DNA of 64,000 bases. It comes from Motacilla alba alba (taxonomy: Eukaryota > Chordata > Aves > Passeriformes > Motacillidae). Position numbers and translations under genes: made by a program. Positions 1 through 10,002 of the stretch are shown in pieces; the stretch's first letter is position 1, and each line of letters starts with the position of its first letter. A model generated the notes under the pieces. The model made no database searches. It was not told where the DNA came from and saw nothing but the letters and a program-made list of their open reading frames with translations. The stretch lies in the NCBI RefSeq assembly GCF_015832195.1, contig NC_052016.1:27177129-27241128 (forward strand), in the 5' to 3' direction.

Positions 1-3000
1 GGGAGATGAATGTGGGCCAAAGAAACTTTGGGACCTGAACCAGAGCAGTGTGTGGCAAGTCAAACAAGTCAGTAGAAAGAGAAAGGTAATGTGTCAACAT
101 GATCAAGAGAAATATGAATCAGGGCCCTCCCTTACAGTGACTACTGTGGGTACTTCAAGCCTTGATAGAGAGGGGTTAGATCTAAATAATCATTTATGCT
201 GGTATTCTACTAAAGATATGTGAGAAGCCCTGTTGACATTGCCAAGCCAATTTCAAAGAGAAGAACAGATTTGAGTGCTTTGCTGGATGAGGGCCAGAGG
301 CAGCTGAAGTTAGCACTAAGATCACTTTGGAGAGTTCTTTTTATTTCTGAATTCTCAGAGCACCCGGACCTCTTCCTGGATAGTCTTGGGAAGGATTATC
401 AAGACAAAGCAGATTAAAAACATGCAGATTTAAAAACACCTGGAACAGACCTTGAGACACCAGCTGAATCCCTTTACACAGACAAGAGAGAATTTCCTTT
501 AGCTCTCAAGCAGATTTTTTTTATTAGGCTTTCAAACAGCTTTAAGGGCTATTTGTTGATTTAGAGGCTATTTGTTGATTGAGACTTTAAAGACAAAATA
601 TCCAAACAAATTTCTATTTCCCTCATTCAAATTACTTTATAATCTTCCTGATCTTATTTTTTCGGGTCAGAAAAAAGGACTGCATCTAAAAATATTTCCT
701 CAGAAACTGGATTGTAATAATAAATGCCAACCAGGTATACCAGAGAGCCTTTTTTTTTTTTGGATGCCATCCCTTGTTTTCAAAAGCTATTTGAAATCAA
801 TTATCACACTGGGAAAGACTGTAAAGATGGGCTTCAATTCAACAGAATTGGCTTCTGTGTTTTCTAATCCCTGGAAGAGAAATTTTCTCCTTGGTTTTAC
901 AGAACTTTCTTTAGACTGTGCTATTTGCTTCCAGTTGGTTTAGACAATCAAGAAAATCCCACTCCAGACATGGCTGACTAAAAAAGTTCTACTAAATTCA
1001 CAGGAGTCCAGATTTTTTTCCAATAGAGTTGTTTCCTAACCCCTGGGTCAAACTAATAGAAAAGGACAAATTTCCAAACTTTAACGTGGTCTGAATTGTT
1101 ATGGACAAATCCTTGAGAACCAAAGGCCCTTTCATCCATTCAGATTTGGAACGATGCACATTCCCAGCCTACTAACTTTGCAACTTGAGGATATAATGCA
1201 GTGCTAGAACATTTTTTTACCACTCACACTTACTTGAAATTGTGTCAGGTCTTACTTGGTCGGAAGCAAGGACTTTGCCTTTTTTCCTTCCATTTCTTAA
1301 AAAAAAAATCGGCTTCCACAAGTTCTTACTGAAAATAAAGATACAGACTTCACAAATCAATTTTGTTCATGACTTAAAGACAAGCACCGTATCTGGAGGA
1401 CTTTTAGAGCACTGTAATGCAGGACTCTCTGTTTACTCCTGCAGTTTATGAAGAGTTCAGGATATGGACAGTGCATATGTTCAAAGCAAACTCTTGCACA
1501 GAGAAAAATGTAATACTCCTGTTCTCTAGTACAGATTTAGAATGTATCGAAGTCTATTCTCCATCACTGCTTAGCTAGCACTTCAGGAATTCTTTGCTAA
1601 TTGACAGTGATGATTAGAAAGAATAGCATTATCTCATGTTTAGGGGAGCTATAAAATTCCAGACTCAGCATTCCTGAGACATCTGTGTGAGAAAACAGGG
1701 ACAACAGATGAAGATGGCTTTGGGAGCCTGCTCTGAATTCTGTATTCAGGGGAAAAGTTTTGAATTGGTTTATCTTCGTGTCATGATGAAAAGCTGTATG
1801 ATTAGGGTGGTATTTTTACTAGGACATTATTTCTTGTTCCTCATTGCTGCCGTAAATGTTCAGAGCCCCAACAGCAGTGCAATTCATTTGCTCAAAGGGA
1901 TGGAAGTTGGTTTTTTTCATTGCATGAATTTCCTCAGGTGTGAAAAAAAAAAAAGGCTATTTAGAAGCACTACCAAATTTGTCAAGACATTAAAGTTAGA
2001 TAAATCTTCCTGCCACAATTGTATTAATGGGGTTTTACATTAACAATTAAGTTCTATAAGAAAGAACTTGTTCTGGAGAGGTATCCCTTTGGCACACAAA
2101 ACATTGCATCTTGCCAGAGATCCTAGTTACAGATACACTGAAACTCATATTCCTTCCTGAAGCTTGGCCATGATTTATCCCCAAGGGGCTTAGCACCTGC
2201 CAGTGTCTCTTATTGCCTCACAAGTTACAGAGTTTTCCAACAAACATTCTTTCCTCCCTTTGAAATCTGTAAATACTATACTATATAGACATTTATTTTA
2301 ATGAGTATTTTTAACACTCCATATTCAATTAATTTGTTGTGTTACTTGGTTAGTATTTTCAGTGATTTTCTTTTAAAACTGTTCATTTGGAATATTTTGT
2401 TCCTCTGGAGTGAGCTTTTCCTTTCAACTCTGTGGTTCCCAGCTCATGTCTATGGATAACAACAGCGCATGTACATGTTCTCAATGCCTTGGGAGATGAA
2501 TTTACACAACTTATCACTGGATCAGTGCTCCAGCTGAGGTGTCTAAATGTATTCATTCTCCAACATTTCCCTCCTCACAGAGCTTCTCTAGGCCTGAATC
2601 ACTTCCGCGTTTATTCTTCTTAAAAAATAAGAGAATAAATTTTTTTAAATTATTAAGGTTTCGGTTGAGCACTGTAAGCAATGTGCTTAATACAGAGTTT
2701 GACATATTGCAGTATTTTTTGTGAGGTGTTATGCCCTAGAGTGAGGCCTCACCTTTAAAAGCATTAAAAATCTTCCTAATTTTCACAAGTTCAGAGCACT
2801 CCTGGATTCCAGCAGCTTTGGTGGGAATGTTGTGTCAGCCCTGGCCTTCCCTGCAGTCAGGAGGATTTTTAGCACAGGGTGAGTTTGGCCTGTACACTTA
2901 AGCAGTATGATCAAATCACATTCTTTTTGAGCCTAGGTGAGGATTTCAGTTCCTCACTTTAATGTACTCCAGTCTGAAACATTTGAACTTAACAACAGTG

Positions 3001-3115
3001 AAAAAAATTAAATGTTCAGGAGAAAGTTGTGCTTTGTGCTGGAGTTGAACTTGAAGTGATCTCCTGAGGTATCTTTTATTTTTATGTTAAGCAGAAGGCA
3101 CATTTGTGGTGCTGT

Positions 3116-3117
<2 letters not shown>
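1..3117. other. Unique non-coding DNA, no gene seen
   Basis: AT-rich sequence with frequent stops in all six frames. The longest open frames (about 120 codons, near 572-943 and 1687-2043) show no recognisable domain, signal or biased codon use, and I treat them as chance. Short homopolymers occur, for example T12 near 751 and A12 near 1944. A short imperfect tandem duplication lies at 546-583. I recognise no repeat family here. Confidence 0.7.
546..583. repeat. Two-copy tandem duplication, 19-bp period
   Basis: The 15-mer GGCTATTTGTTGATT occurs at 547-561 and again at 566-580, a period of 19 bp with near-identical flanks. This is a simple local duplication, probably from replication slippage. 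Confidence 0.85.

Positions 3118-3185
<68 letters not shown>
3118..3185. repeat. (TAA)n trinucleotide microsatellite
   Basis: About 22 uninterrupted TAA units on the plus strand. Because the array is pure, it opens apparent frames of poly-Asn on plus and poly-Ile on minus, which are artefacts and not genes. An array this long and this pure is expected to vary in length between individuals. Confidence 0.98.
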
Positions 3186-5381
3186 TCATGTTTCTGTATT
3201 CTGTTTATTGTAATCTGTTTATTCTGCAAAACTCAGCAATGAAAGTAAAAATAGCCTCACTATGTGTTTTCAGTGAATATCCATAGCCATTTTTATTTTG
3301 TACAAACTTGTTCTTCCCCAGTTAAAAGGCACTTTGTATTTAAAGCTATCAAAGGAAAACAAAACAAAACAAAACGAATCTCACAAACAAATGTTCTGAC
3401 GTCATTAAGTAACTCAGCTCCATAAAAACACGTGGCCATATAATCCAGTCATGTTCTTAAGTACTCCACAATCAAATAAGTGAAGAGTTCTACGTAAAAT
3501 CAGAAGTGGTTGATGGCCAAAGGAATTTTAAAAATTTAAAAAATTAAGTGGAACCATACAACTTGAGGAATTAGTCATGACAGAAGGAATCTTTTACCTG
3601 TAAATCAGTGTGAAACCATCTCAGTTTCAGTAAGTAGCCACACTAGTTAGGGATTGATGGTCTATAGGGATCAACATTAAAAGGCAATAGCTACCACATT
3701 GTGGTATACAAGATATTAAAGCTATTTCCCGTACCTAACAGAGGAAATCAAGAAAGCATTCAGATATTAATGTCAGTCAGCATTTGTGAAATGAATAGGC
3801 TTGACCTCAGTACTCCTTTCTTTCCAGCAAAAACGAGAAGCTGCAAAAAGTGTCTCCTTATTTGTGACCTTGAAATCACCAATTCCGTGAATGATTAACT
3901 TAATAGAGAAGGAGAAGGAGGACAAGAGCACTGGTAAAAGGAAGAAACACAGAGTTGTGCAAAACTTGCCCCTCATAACAACACCCTTTCCATGGATAAA
4001 CAGTTTTTTCAAGCTCTTAGGCTGCCAATCCTGCTCTTTTATCACCTGTAAATATAGTAATGGCATGTAAGAAAACCCTCCTGTAATAATTCAGGGAGAA
4101 AACAGGAACTAACACTCTGGGAATTAATCACAGTATTTTATATTACCCTAGTATGAAAGTCACCACCTTTAGATACTTTCACAGGTCATGCTTCCCTGTT
4201 TAAGCCATTCACAGAGGATTTGCAACAGTTTCCTCATTCCAAGTCTCAGAAATTGCTACAAATGCAGTGATCAACATTTGAAACCCCCAACAGCACAATT
4301 TTAAAAGCAAGAACTCTATACCACTGCAGGAGATTTTAGTGTGTTTTAATGTTGACAGACACCAGCCTCTCACTGAGCAACACGTGCAAGAGCCAGGGGA
4401 CACAAGTTTACTCTGGGAAGAGATGGGAATCACATGTTTTTAAATCTGGCCACACTGGTAATTGACCTCCTCCAAAATAAACTACAGCAAACTATGCTGC
4501 ATTAACACCCCATTTCCACTGGGATCCTAAAGGCTGAATGCAAAGAGAGCTTAGCTGAAGGCATGACTTCCCCACTGTAAGCAGTCACCAGATACAGCAA
4601 CAATCCTAATGACTCCAGGAAAATTAATTTGATGACCATCCTTGAACAGCAAAGGCCCTAAGGCATCTCTCAGGATGCTTCAGCTGTGGCTTGGGGGCAT
4701 GGAGTGGCCTGAATGCGCATCTCACAGGCTGATGGTCAGATATGATGTTGGCTTATTCTGGGCTATGTATTAGCAAAACCCTTGCTAACCCCGCCTCAGA
4801 ATGACCCTTCTCAGCCCTAAAAGCTTCTTTATTGGTCAATGGTGCTTCTGAGGACACAGCCCAAAAGCTGAAACAGAGTTTGTCCAGCATGGAAGTTGGC
4901 TGGGCATCAGAGAGCAGTATGCGTGGTGCCCTATGAGCCAGTTCCAAGCCATAATGCCTAAATGCTGCCTAGAGGATGACTATAAAACCAGATTGTATTT
5001 CCCTAGGACTAAGGAAGGTGCTGTTCCTCTCCTGCCACTGTGCTTTCCATCCAGCTGCCTCTCCAGGGTGATGGAAGAAGCTGGGTGCCACGTCCTTTTG
5101 GGTGGCAGTTTCTGCACGGTCAGTCTCACATAGTGCTGGCCCTTCTCAGGTGCCACATATTTTGGGGAGGCAACAGGTTATCTGCGCAAAGGGTTACACC
5201 TCGCAAGCCCTGCTTGCATATAATGCAATTGCTGACCTGCAGTGTCTTGTTTTTCCTCCCTTACTTTGGCTTTGTTAGCTAAACATAGCAAGACCACATC
5301 CCGCCACGTGACCAGGGGCTGCTTACTGCATCTTGCAGCATCTATCCAAATTTGATACCTGCATCATTTCTGACAGATTTT

Positions 5382-5407
5382 GCTGCAAAGACCTCTGTCT
5401 TTGCAGC
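5382..5407. repeat. Perfect hairpin, 11-bp stem and 4-nt loop
   Basis: The arms GCTGCAAAGAC (5382-5392) and GTCTTTGCAGC (5397-5407) are exact reverse complements around the loop CTCT, and a short T run follows at 5409-5413. The surrounding DNA is not a recognised repeat, and I see no sign of a structured RNA gene around it. Confidence 0.9.
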
Positions 5408-6402
5408 CTTTTTGTCCCATTTAAGACCTGTCAGTCCTTTGTTTCTGTCTAGCCCTTCCTGGCCCTGGGTTGAAGTACATTATTAAAAATTCCTTGCAGA
5501 CCTACATTAGTATAAATTAAGAGGTAGAGGACATTATCCTGCCTACTATGTGAATTTTTATTCAAATAATTCTATTAACATAATTACCTTTTTCAGAAAT
5601 TAAATGAATATTATTACACTTGATGTGCCACAAATTACAAAAGCAAAATTTCACTTGTAAGGTTGCACAGTTCTCAAGCAATTAGCCATATTGCACCCAG
5701 CAAATGAAAATTAAACACATAAATTAAACCAGCAGGGGGGGATAATAATGTTAGAAAGGGGGTATAGACTTTATGTGGTTTGTTCATTCTGAAGCTCCAA
5801 CTAAAGGTAGTTCTGACAGGAACAGGTCAGACAAATGGGGTTAACAGGTTCCCCCACACTTTTCTAACTTGCAGTGTAAAAATCTTACTTGACAGGACAA
5901 TTATGTGGACTACTTTCACTAGGGATAATAACATAATCTAAACAAGTCATCTCCTTGTGTTCTTCATGTACAATCTTGCAATCTGTCCCTAATTTTTACA
6001 ATACATAGCTGTTATTGGCATTTTAATCAATAGACACATTGGATCTGAACTCAACATTCACAGTTTTTTTATGATTATCGAATGCCTGTGGTTGCATTCA
6101 TGTGCAGCCACCTACACAAAAATATACAGCAATTTATAGACACACCTTTTATTTCACAGACATTAATTATTACAGCTGCCAAAATTTATCAGCATAAAGA
6201 AATATTTCCAGGATTGCTACAGCATTTAGGTGACAGCAGTAAATTAAATAGCTTGGAGAGACATGTGAATGCTATTGAATGCTCTCTAAATTGTCTCACA
6301 CTCACAATGTTTGCTGAAATTCTTCTAGACCAGCTTCAACATAGGAAATGTTCTGTGTTCAAAAAATACCCATTTTTTTCACTAAACTTAGAGTTATGCC
6401 AG

Positions 6403-6418
6403 TCCCTCAGCTGAGGGA
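6403..6418. repeat. 16-bp perfect palindrome
   Basis: The sequence TCCCTCAGCTGAGGGA is its own reverse complement. About one palindrome of this length is expected by chance in a window this size, so no function is inferred. Confidence 0.9.
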
Positions 6419-6612
6419 TCCATTCTGTCCTTTGCTGTGCAAATGCTCACCATGATTATGTGGAGGAGCACTCCTCCTCTGCTATCTGGCAGATCACAGT
6501 TGACAGGGATCAAGAGCACTTACAGCATGCTCTGCTCTCTCCATCAAATGACAATTTTCTTTGAGGCCAAGTCTGGAGTGCTGCAATGGATGGCTATGAA
6601 CTCTTCAGGAGG

Positions 6613-6972
6613 GATAGTTGTTTAGCCTGGAGAAGACTGAGGCAGGATCTCATAATGTCTCTAAGTATCTGAAGGCAGAGTGTCAGGAAGATGGATCTGG
6701 TGGTGCCAAGCAATGGGACAAGAGGCAAAAGGCAGAAACTGACAGGAGGTTCCACCTGAACATGAGGATGAGCTGTTTCACTGTGCAAGTGACTGTGCAT
6801 TGGAACAGGTTGCCCAGAGAGGCTGTGGAATCTCCCTCACTGGTGATACTCAAAAGATGACTGGACACATTTCTGAGTAGTGTGCTCTAGGGAGCCCTGC
6901 TTGAGCAGGGAGGTTGGACTAGATGACATTCAGTGATCCCTTCCAGCCTTAACATTTCTGTGATTTTGTGAT
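6613..6972 (+). mobile_element. CR1 LINE, 5'-truncated 3' fragment
   Basis: This is the 3' end of a chicken-repeat-1 retroposon on the plus strand. It shows the usual order of CR1 landmarks: a 'tttagcctggagaag' start near 6620, 'ggttccacctgaacatgagg' near 6747, 'ggaacaggttgcccagagag' near 6802, 'gagcagggaggttggactag' near 6904, and 'cccttccagcctta' running into the tail 'ttctgtgattttgtgat' near 6955-6972. Only about 360 bp of a roughly 4.5-kb element remain, as is normal for CR1 copies that arise by target-primed reverse transcription and stop early. Open frames that cross it are not genes. The subfamily cannot be fixed by eye. Confidence 0.93.
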
Positions 6973-7153
6973 AGGCAAGGTGTCCTCCGTTGACTAAAGA
7001 TGCTTTTATCCCCAATCGTCTTGTTCTGTTTATGCTGAATAATAAGTTTTTCACCTTTAAGACTTGATCCAGGGAGTGATGGGGGGAGAGAAGAAGTTTG
7101 GAGTTTGTTTTCAGACACTGCTTTCACTCTTTCACATTCCTGCTCCTGGACTA

Positions 7154-7633
7154 TGTTGTCTGCAGATGGACAGACAGCAGGACAGAACTCTCCTTTGCCT
7201 TTAGTTAGTTTTAGCTTGCTGAAACAAAAAAGTTCCCTAGACTGTGGGTATTTTTTTTTCCTTTTCTTTAGATCTGTTTAAACCTACTCTAGACTAAACA
7301 CCCTGAGGAGCACCAGCAGCTCACACCTGTAGCCCACCGGGCCGGAACTGGGCAGTGGCATTTCCAGCGCCCAGGAGGGACTGATAAGAGACTGAGTGAG
7401 CTGAGCTGTAACCCAGGGAGGGGACTTTTCTGAGTTTGTCATCTCTTTTAGAGCAGCAAAAAGTTTTATTGTTTAATATTGTTTAAGTTTTATTGTTTAA
7501 TAAACAGTTTTTTTCCACTTTTCTCTAAAAAAGTATTTTCTCCCTAACCGGTTGGGGGAGGAGCCAATTGAATCTGCTTTTCTAGAGGAGCCCCTTTGGG
7601 GGTTCTCTCCCAAATTTGCCCTGAACCAAGACA
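7154..7633 (+). mobile_element. Solo LTR of an avian ERVL-type endogenous retrovirus
   Basis: A long terminal repeat with no adjoining retroviral genes. Typical of passerine ERVL-like LTRs are the T-rich block near 7247-7270, 'gaggagcaccagcagctcac' near 7303, a polyadenylation signal AATAAA at 7499-7504, 'ttttccacttttctc' near 7512, the 'ccggttgggggagg' block near 7548, and the end 'cccaaatttgccctgaacca' followed by AGACA at about 7629-7633. The 3' end fits a CA terminus. The 5' end is less sure: TG at 7154 is possible but no matching 5-bp target duplication is seen, so the left end may be truncated. Identification is from memory of LTR structure, not from a search. Confidence 0.75.
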
Positions 7634-8197
7634 AATACATTTAGTGGCACTTAACAGAAAAAAAGGTGGTGGGGTAGCCTTGTGTTTTGATTGGTTAGAG
7701 ATGAGTCATGGTGGCCATAGGGCTGAATGTTTATGTGCAGGAATCAGAGGGAAGGCCAAGAAGGCAGAAATCAGGTTGGGAGTCTGTTACAGACCACCTA
7801 AACAGGATGAAGAGGCAGACAAAATGTTCTATGTGCAGCTGACACAGCTGGTGTGTGAGCCAGCTAGGCAAGGCATCCCACTGGACCTGCTGTTGGTGAA
7901 TGGGGAAGGTCTGGTGCTTGGGGCCTCTCTTGGGCATAGCAATCACAATTTTGATTCTTGGAGAAGTAAGGAGAGGAGTTATCAAATACCTTGGATTTCT
8001 GAAGGGCAGCCTTTGGCCTCTCTAGAGAACACTAGTTTGCAGAGTCCCATGGGAAGCAGTCCTGAAGGGGGAAGGAGTCCAGGAAGGCCAGACAGTCTTT
8101 AAGAAGGAAATCTTAAAGGCACAGGAGCAGGCTGCCCCTAAGTACTAAATGGCAAGGCTGGCTAAACTGGAGGTTTTGTCTGAAACTCAGGAAAAAA

Positions 8198-8243
8198 TGC
8201 ACTTTAAAAGAAGGGACTCATGCACTTTAAAAGAAAGGGCAGG
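8198..8243. repeat. 23-bp tandem duplication inside the CR1
   Basis: TGCACTTTAAAAGAA begins at 8198 and again at 8221, a 23-bp period. CR1 copies normally have a single such segment here, so this duplication probably arose after insertion. Confidence 0.8.
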
Positions 8244-8914
8244 GAACATGGGAGGACTATAAGGATGTTATGAGATTATACCACGAGAAAATTATAATGA
8301 TCAAACCCCAAGTAGAACTTAATCTGGCTAGTGTTGGAGAAGACAATTTTAAAAATTTCTGTAAATACATTAATAACAAAAGGAGGACTTAGGATGATCA
8401 CCGTCCTTTACTGGCTGCACAGGAAACATAGGGACAAAAGCTGAGGAACAGGCTGAGGTGCTTCATGACTCTGGTGCTTCAGTCTTAGTATTAAAGACAG
8501 TTGTTCTTCAGGTCCTGTGAGCTGGAAGAGAGGGAAAGAGAGCAAAATGAAGACTCCTTAATCCAAAAGGAAACAGTCAGTAACCTAATCTGCCACTTAG
8601 GCACGCATAAGTCTATGAGACATGGTGGCATCCTCCCAAGAGTACTGATGGTACTGGCTGAAAAGCCACTTTCTGTCATTTACCAGCAGTCCTGGCTAAC
8701 TGAGGAGGTCCCAGTTCACCAGAAGTTAGGAAATGTAGTATTCATCTACAAGGACAGGAAGGAAGATCTGGGGAACTACAGGGTTGTCCACATAACCTCA
8801 ATGCTGGGGAAGATCATGAAGCAGATCATCTTGAGTGCCATCACATACATGTATGGGACAACCAGAGGATCAGACCCAGCCAGCACACATATATGAAAGG
8901 CAGGTGCTCCTTGA

Positions 8915-8946
8915 CTGATCTGATCTGATCTGATCTGATCTGATCT
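8915..8946. repeat. (TGATC)n pentanucleotide array inside the CR1
   Basis: Six exact TGATC units (8916-8945) lie where CR1 normally has a single 'cctgatctcc' before the segment encoding the start of the RT palm. The array has evidently grown from that native motif and interrupts the former reading frame. Confidence 0.93.
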
Positions 8947-10002
8947 CCTTTTATGACATGCTGACCCACCTGATGGATAAGGGAAAGGCTGTGGATATTG
9001 TGTACCTGAGCTCCAGCAAAGCCTTTGACACCACTTTGCGCACCAATCTCCTGGAGACGCTGGCTGCTCAGGGCTTGGATGGGTTTGCTCTTCTCTGGGT
9101 AAAAATTTGTCTGGCTGGGCTCAGAGAGGGGCATGAATGTGCTGCCTTCAGCTGGCAGATAGTCACAAGCAGTGTCCCCCAGGGATCATTATTGGGGCCA
9201 GTCTTGTTAATATCTTTATCAATGATCTGGACTAGGGGATTGAGTGCACCCTCAGTCAATTCACAGATGACACCCAGCTGGGTGGTAATGTTGATGTGCT
9301 GGAGTGCAGGAAGGCTCTGCAGAGGGATCTGGAAGGGCTGGATCCATGGGCTGAGGCCAATGTTTGATGTGCAACAAGGCCAAGGGCTGTGTTCTCTACT
9401 TGGATCACAACAACTCCAGGCAGGGCTACAAGAAAAGGACCTAGGCATGGTGGTCAACAGCAGCTGAACATGAGCCGGTGTGTTCTCAGGTGGCCAAGAA
9501 GGCCAGAAGGCACCCTGACCTGCATCAAAAATAATGTGGCCAGCAGGACCAGGGCAATGGAGCTGATGCACAAAGCTGGTGCTGGTCTGGAGCACAAATC
9601 TAATGAGGAGCAGCTAAGGGAGCTGTGGCTGTTTAGCCTGGAGAAAAGAAGGCTCAGGGAAGACCTTGTTGTTGTCTACTAGGACCAGAAATTAGGTTGC
9701 ACTCAGGTGGGGGATTGGTCTTTTCTCCCAGGTAACAAGTGACCACATAAGAGGAAGCAGACACAGGTTGCACCAGGAGAGATTTAGACTGGATATTTGA
9801 AAAACATCCTTTGCAGAAAGGGTTTCCAAACACTGGAACAGGCTGCCCAGGGAAGTGGTGGAGTCACCATGCCTGTAAATATTTTAAAGATGTGCAGAAG
9901 TGGTGCTAGGGACATGGTTTAGAGGTGAACTTGGCAGTGTCAGGTTAATGACTGGACTTGATGATCTGAAAGGTCTTTTTTAATCTAAAAGATTCAATAA
10001 TT

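Larger units (their letters stand above)
3186..6612. other. Unique non-coding DNA with one GC-richer block
   Basis: No gene recognised. A short CAAAA run lies at about 3357-3374. The stretch 4640-5290 is richer in G+C than its flanks and carries a CCAAT-like box on the minus strand (about 4832-4843) and a TATA-like ATAAAA near 4982. This could be a decayed LTR or a chance arrangement. An 11-bp perfect hairpin (5382-5407) and a 16-bp palindrome (6403-6418) are listed separately. An open frame from ATG at 6082 to 6414 (110 codons) has no recognisable domain. Confidence 0.6.
7655..9682 (+). pseudogene. Remains of CR1 ORF2 (endonuclease and reverse transcriptase)
   Basis: In life CR1 ORF2 encodes an APE-type endonuclease and a reverse transcriptase that copy the element into the genome. 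Here the coding trace is split over several frames. At 7660-7800 the frame reads GGGVALC and then GVCYRPPKQDEEAD, the late endonuclease. Near 7840 the sequence jumps from the QL of that segment to 'CEPARQGIPLDLLLVNGEGL', so roughly 40 codons with the GDFN-type active-site segment are missing. RT begins near 8570 with LGTHKSMRHGGILPRVL and GNYRVV. It continues at 8960-9190 with SKAFDT and SVPQGSLLGPV. The catalytic motif lies near 9260 in a third frame as FTDDTQLGG, where FADD is usual. The C-terminal part, with VASRTR near 9538, ends by about 9682. A fast-decayed, non-autonomous relic. Confidence 0.88.
7655..10002 (+). mobile_element. CR1 LINE, long 5'-truncated and decayed copy
   Basis: About 2.35 kb of a CR1 element on the plus strand, joined at its left side to the ERVL-type LTR. 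It runs from the C-terminal part of the endonuclease through the reverse transcriptase and 3' domain to the CR1 3' UTR. Landmarks in the 3' UTR are 'aacaggctgcccagggaagt' near 9838, 'gaacttggcagtgtcagg' near 9927, and 'ttgatgatctgaaaggtc' near 9959, followed by a decayed tail at about 9990-10002. The 3' end resembles the J/Y/H-like CR1 groups of birds, but the subfamily is uncertain. Stops, frame changes and an internal deletion show it is dead. Confidence 0.92.

Noticed and set aside
3008..3286. Poly-Asn and poly-Ile open frames
   Set aside because: Artefact of the (TAA)n array.
6082..6414. 110-codon ATG-led plus frame
   Set aside because: No domain or signal peptide; the composition matches the AT-rich surroundings.
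9068..9595. 175-codon minus-strand frame
   Set aside because: It is antisense to the CR1 reverse transcriptase relic.
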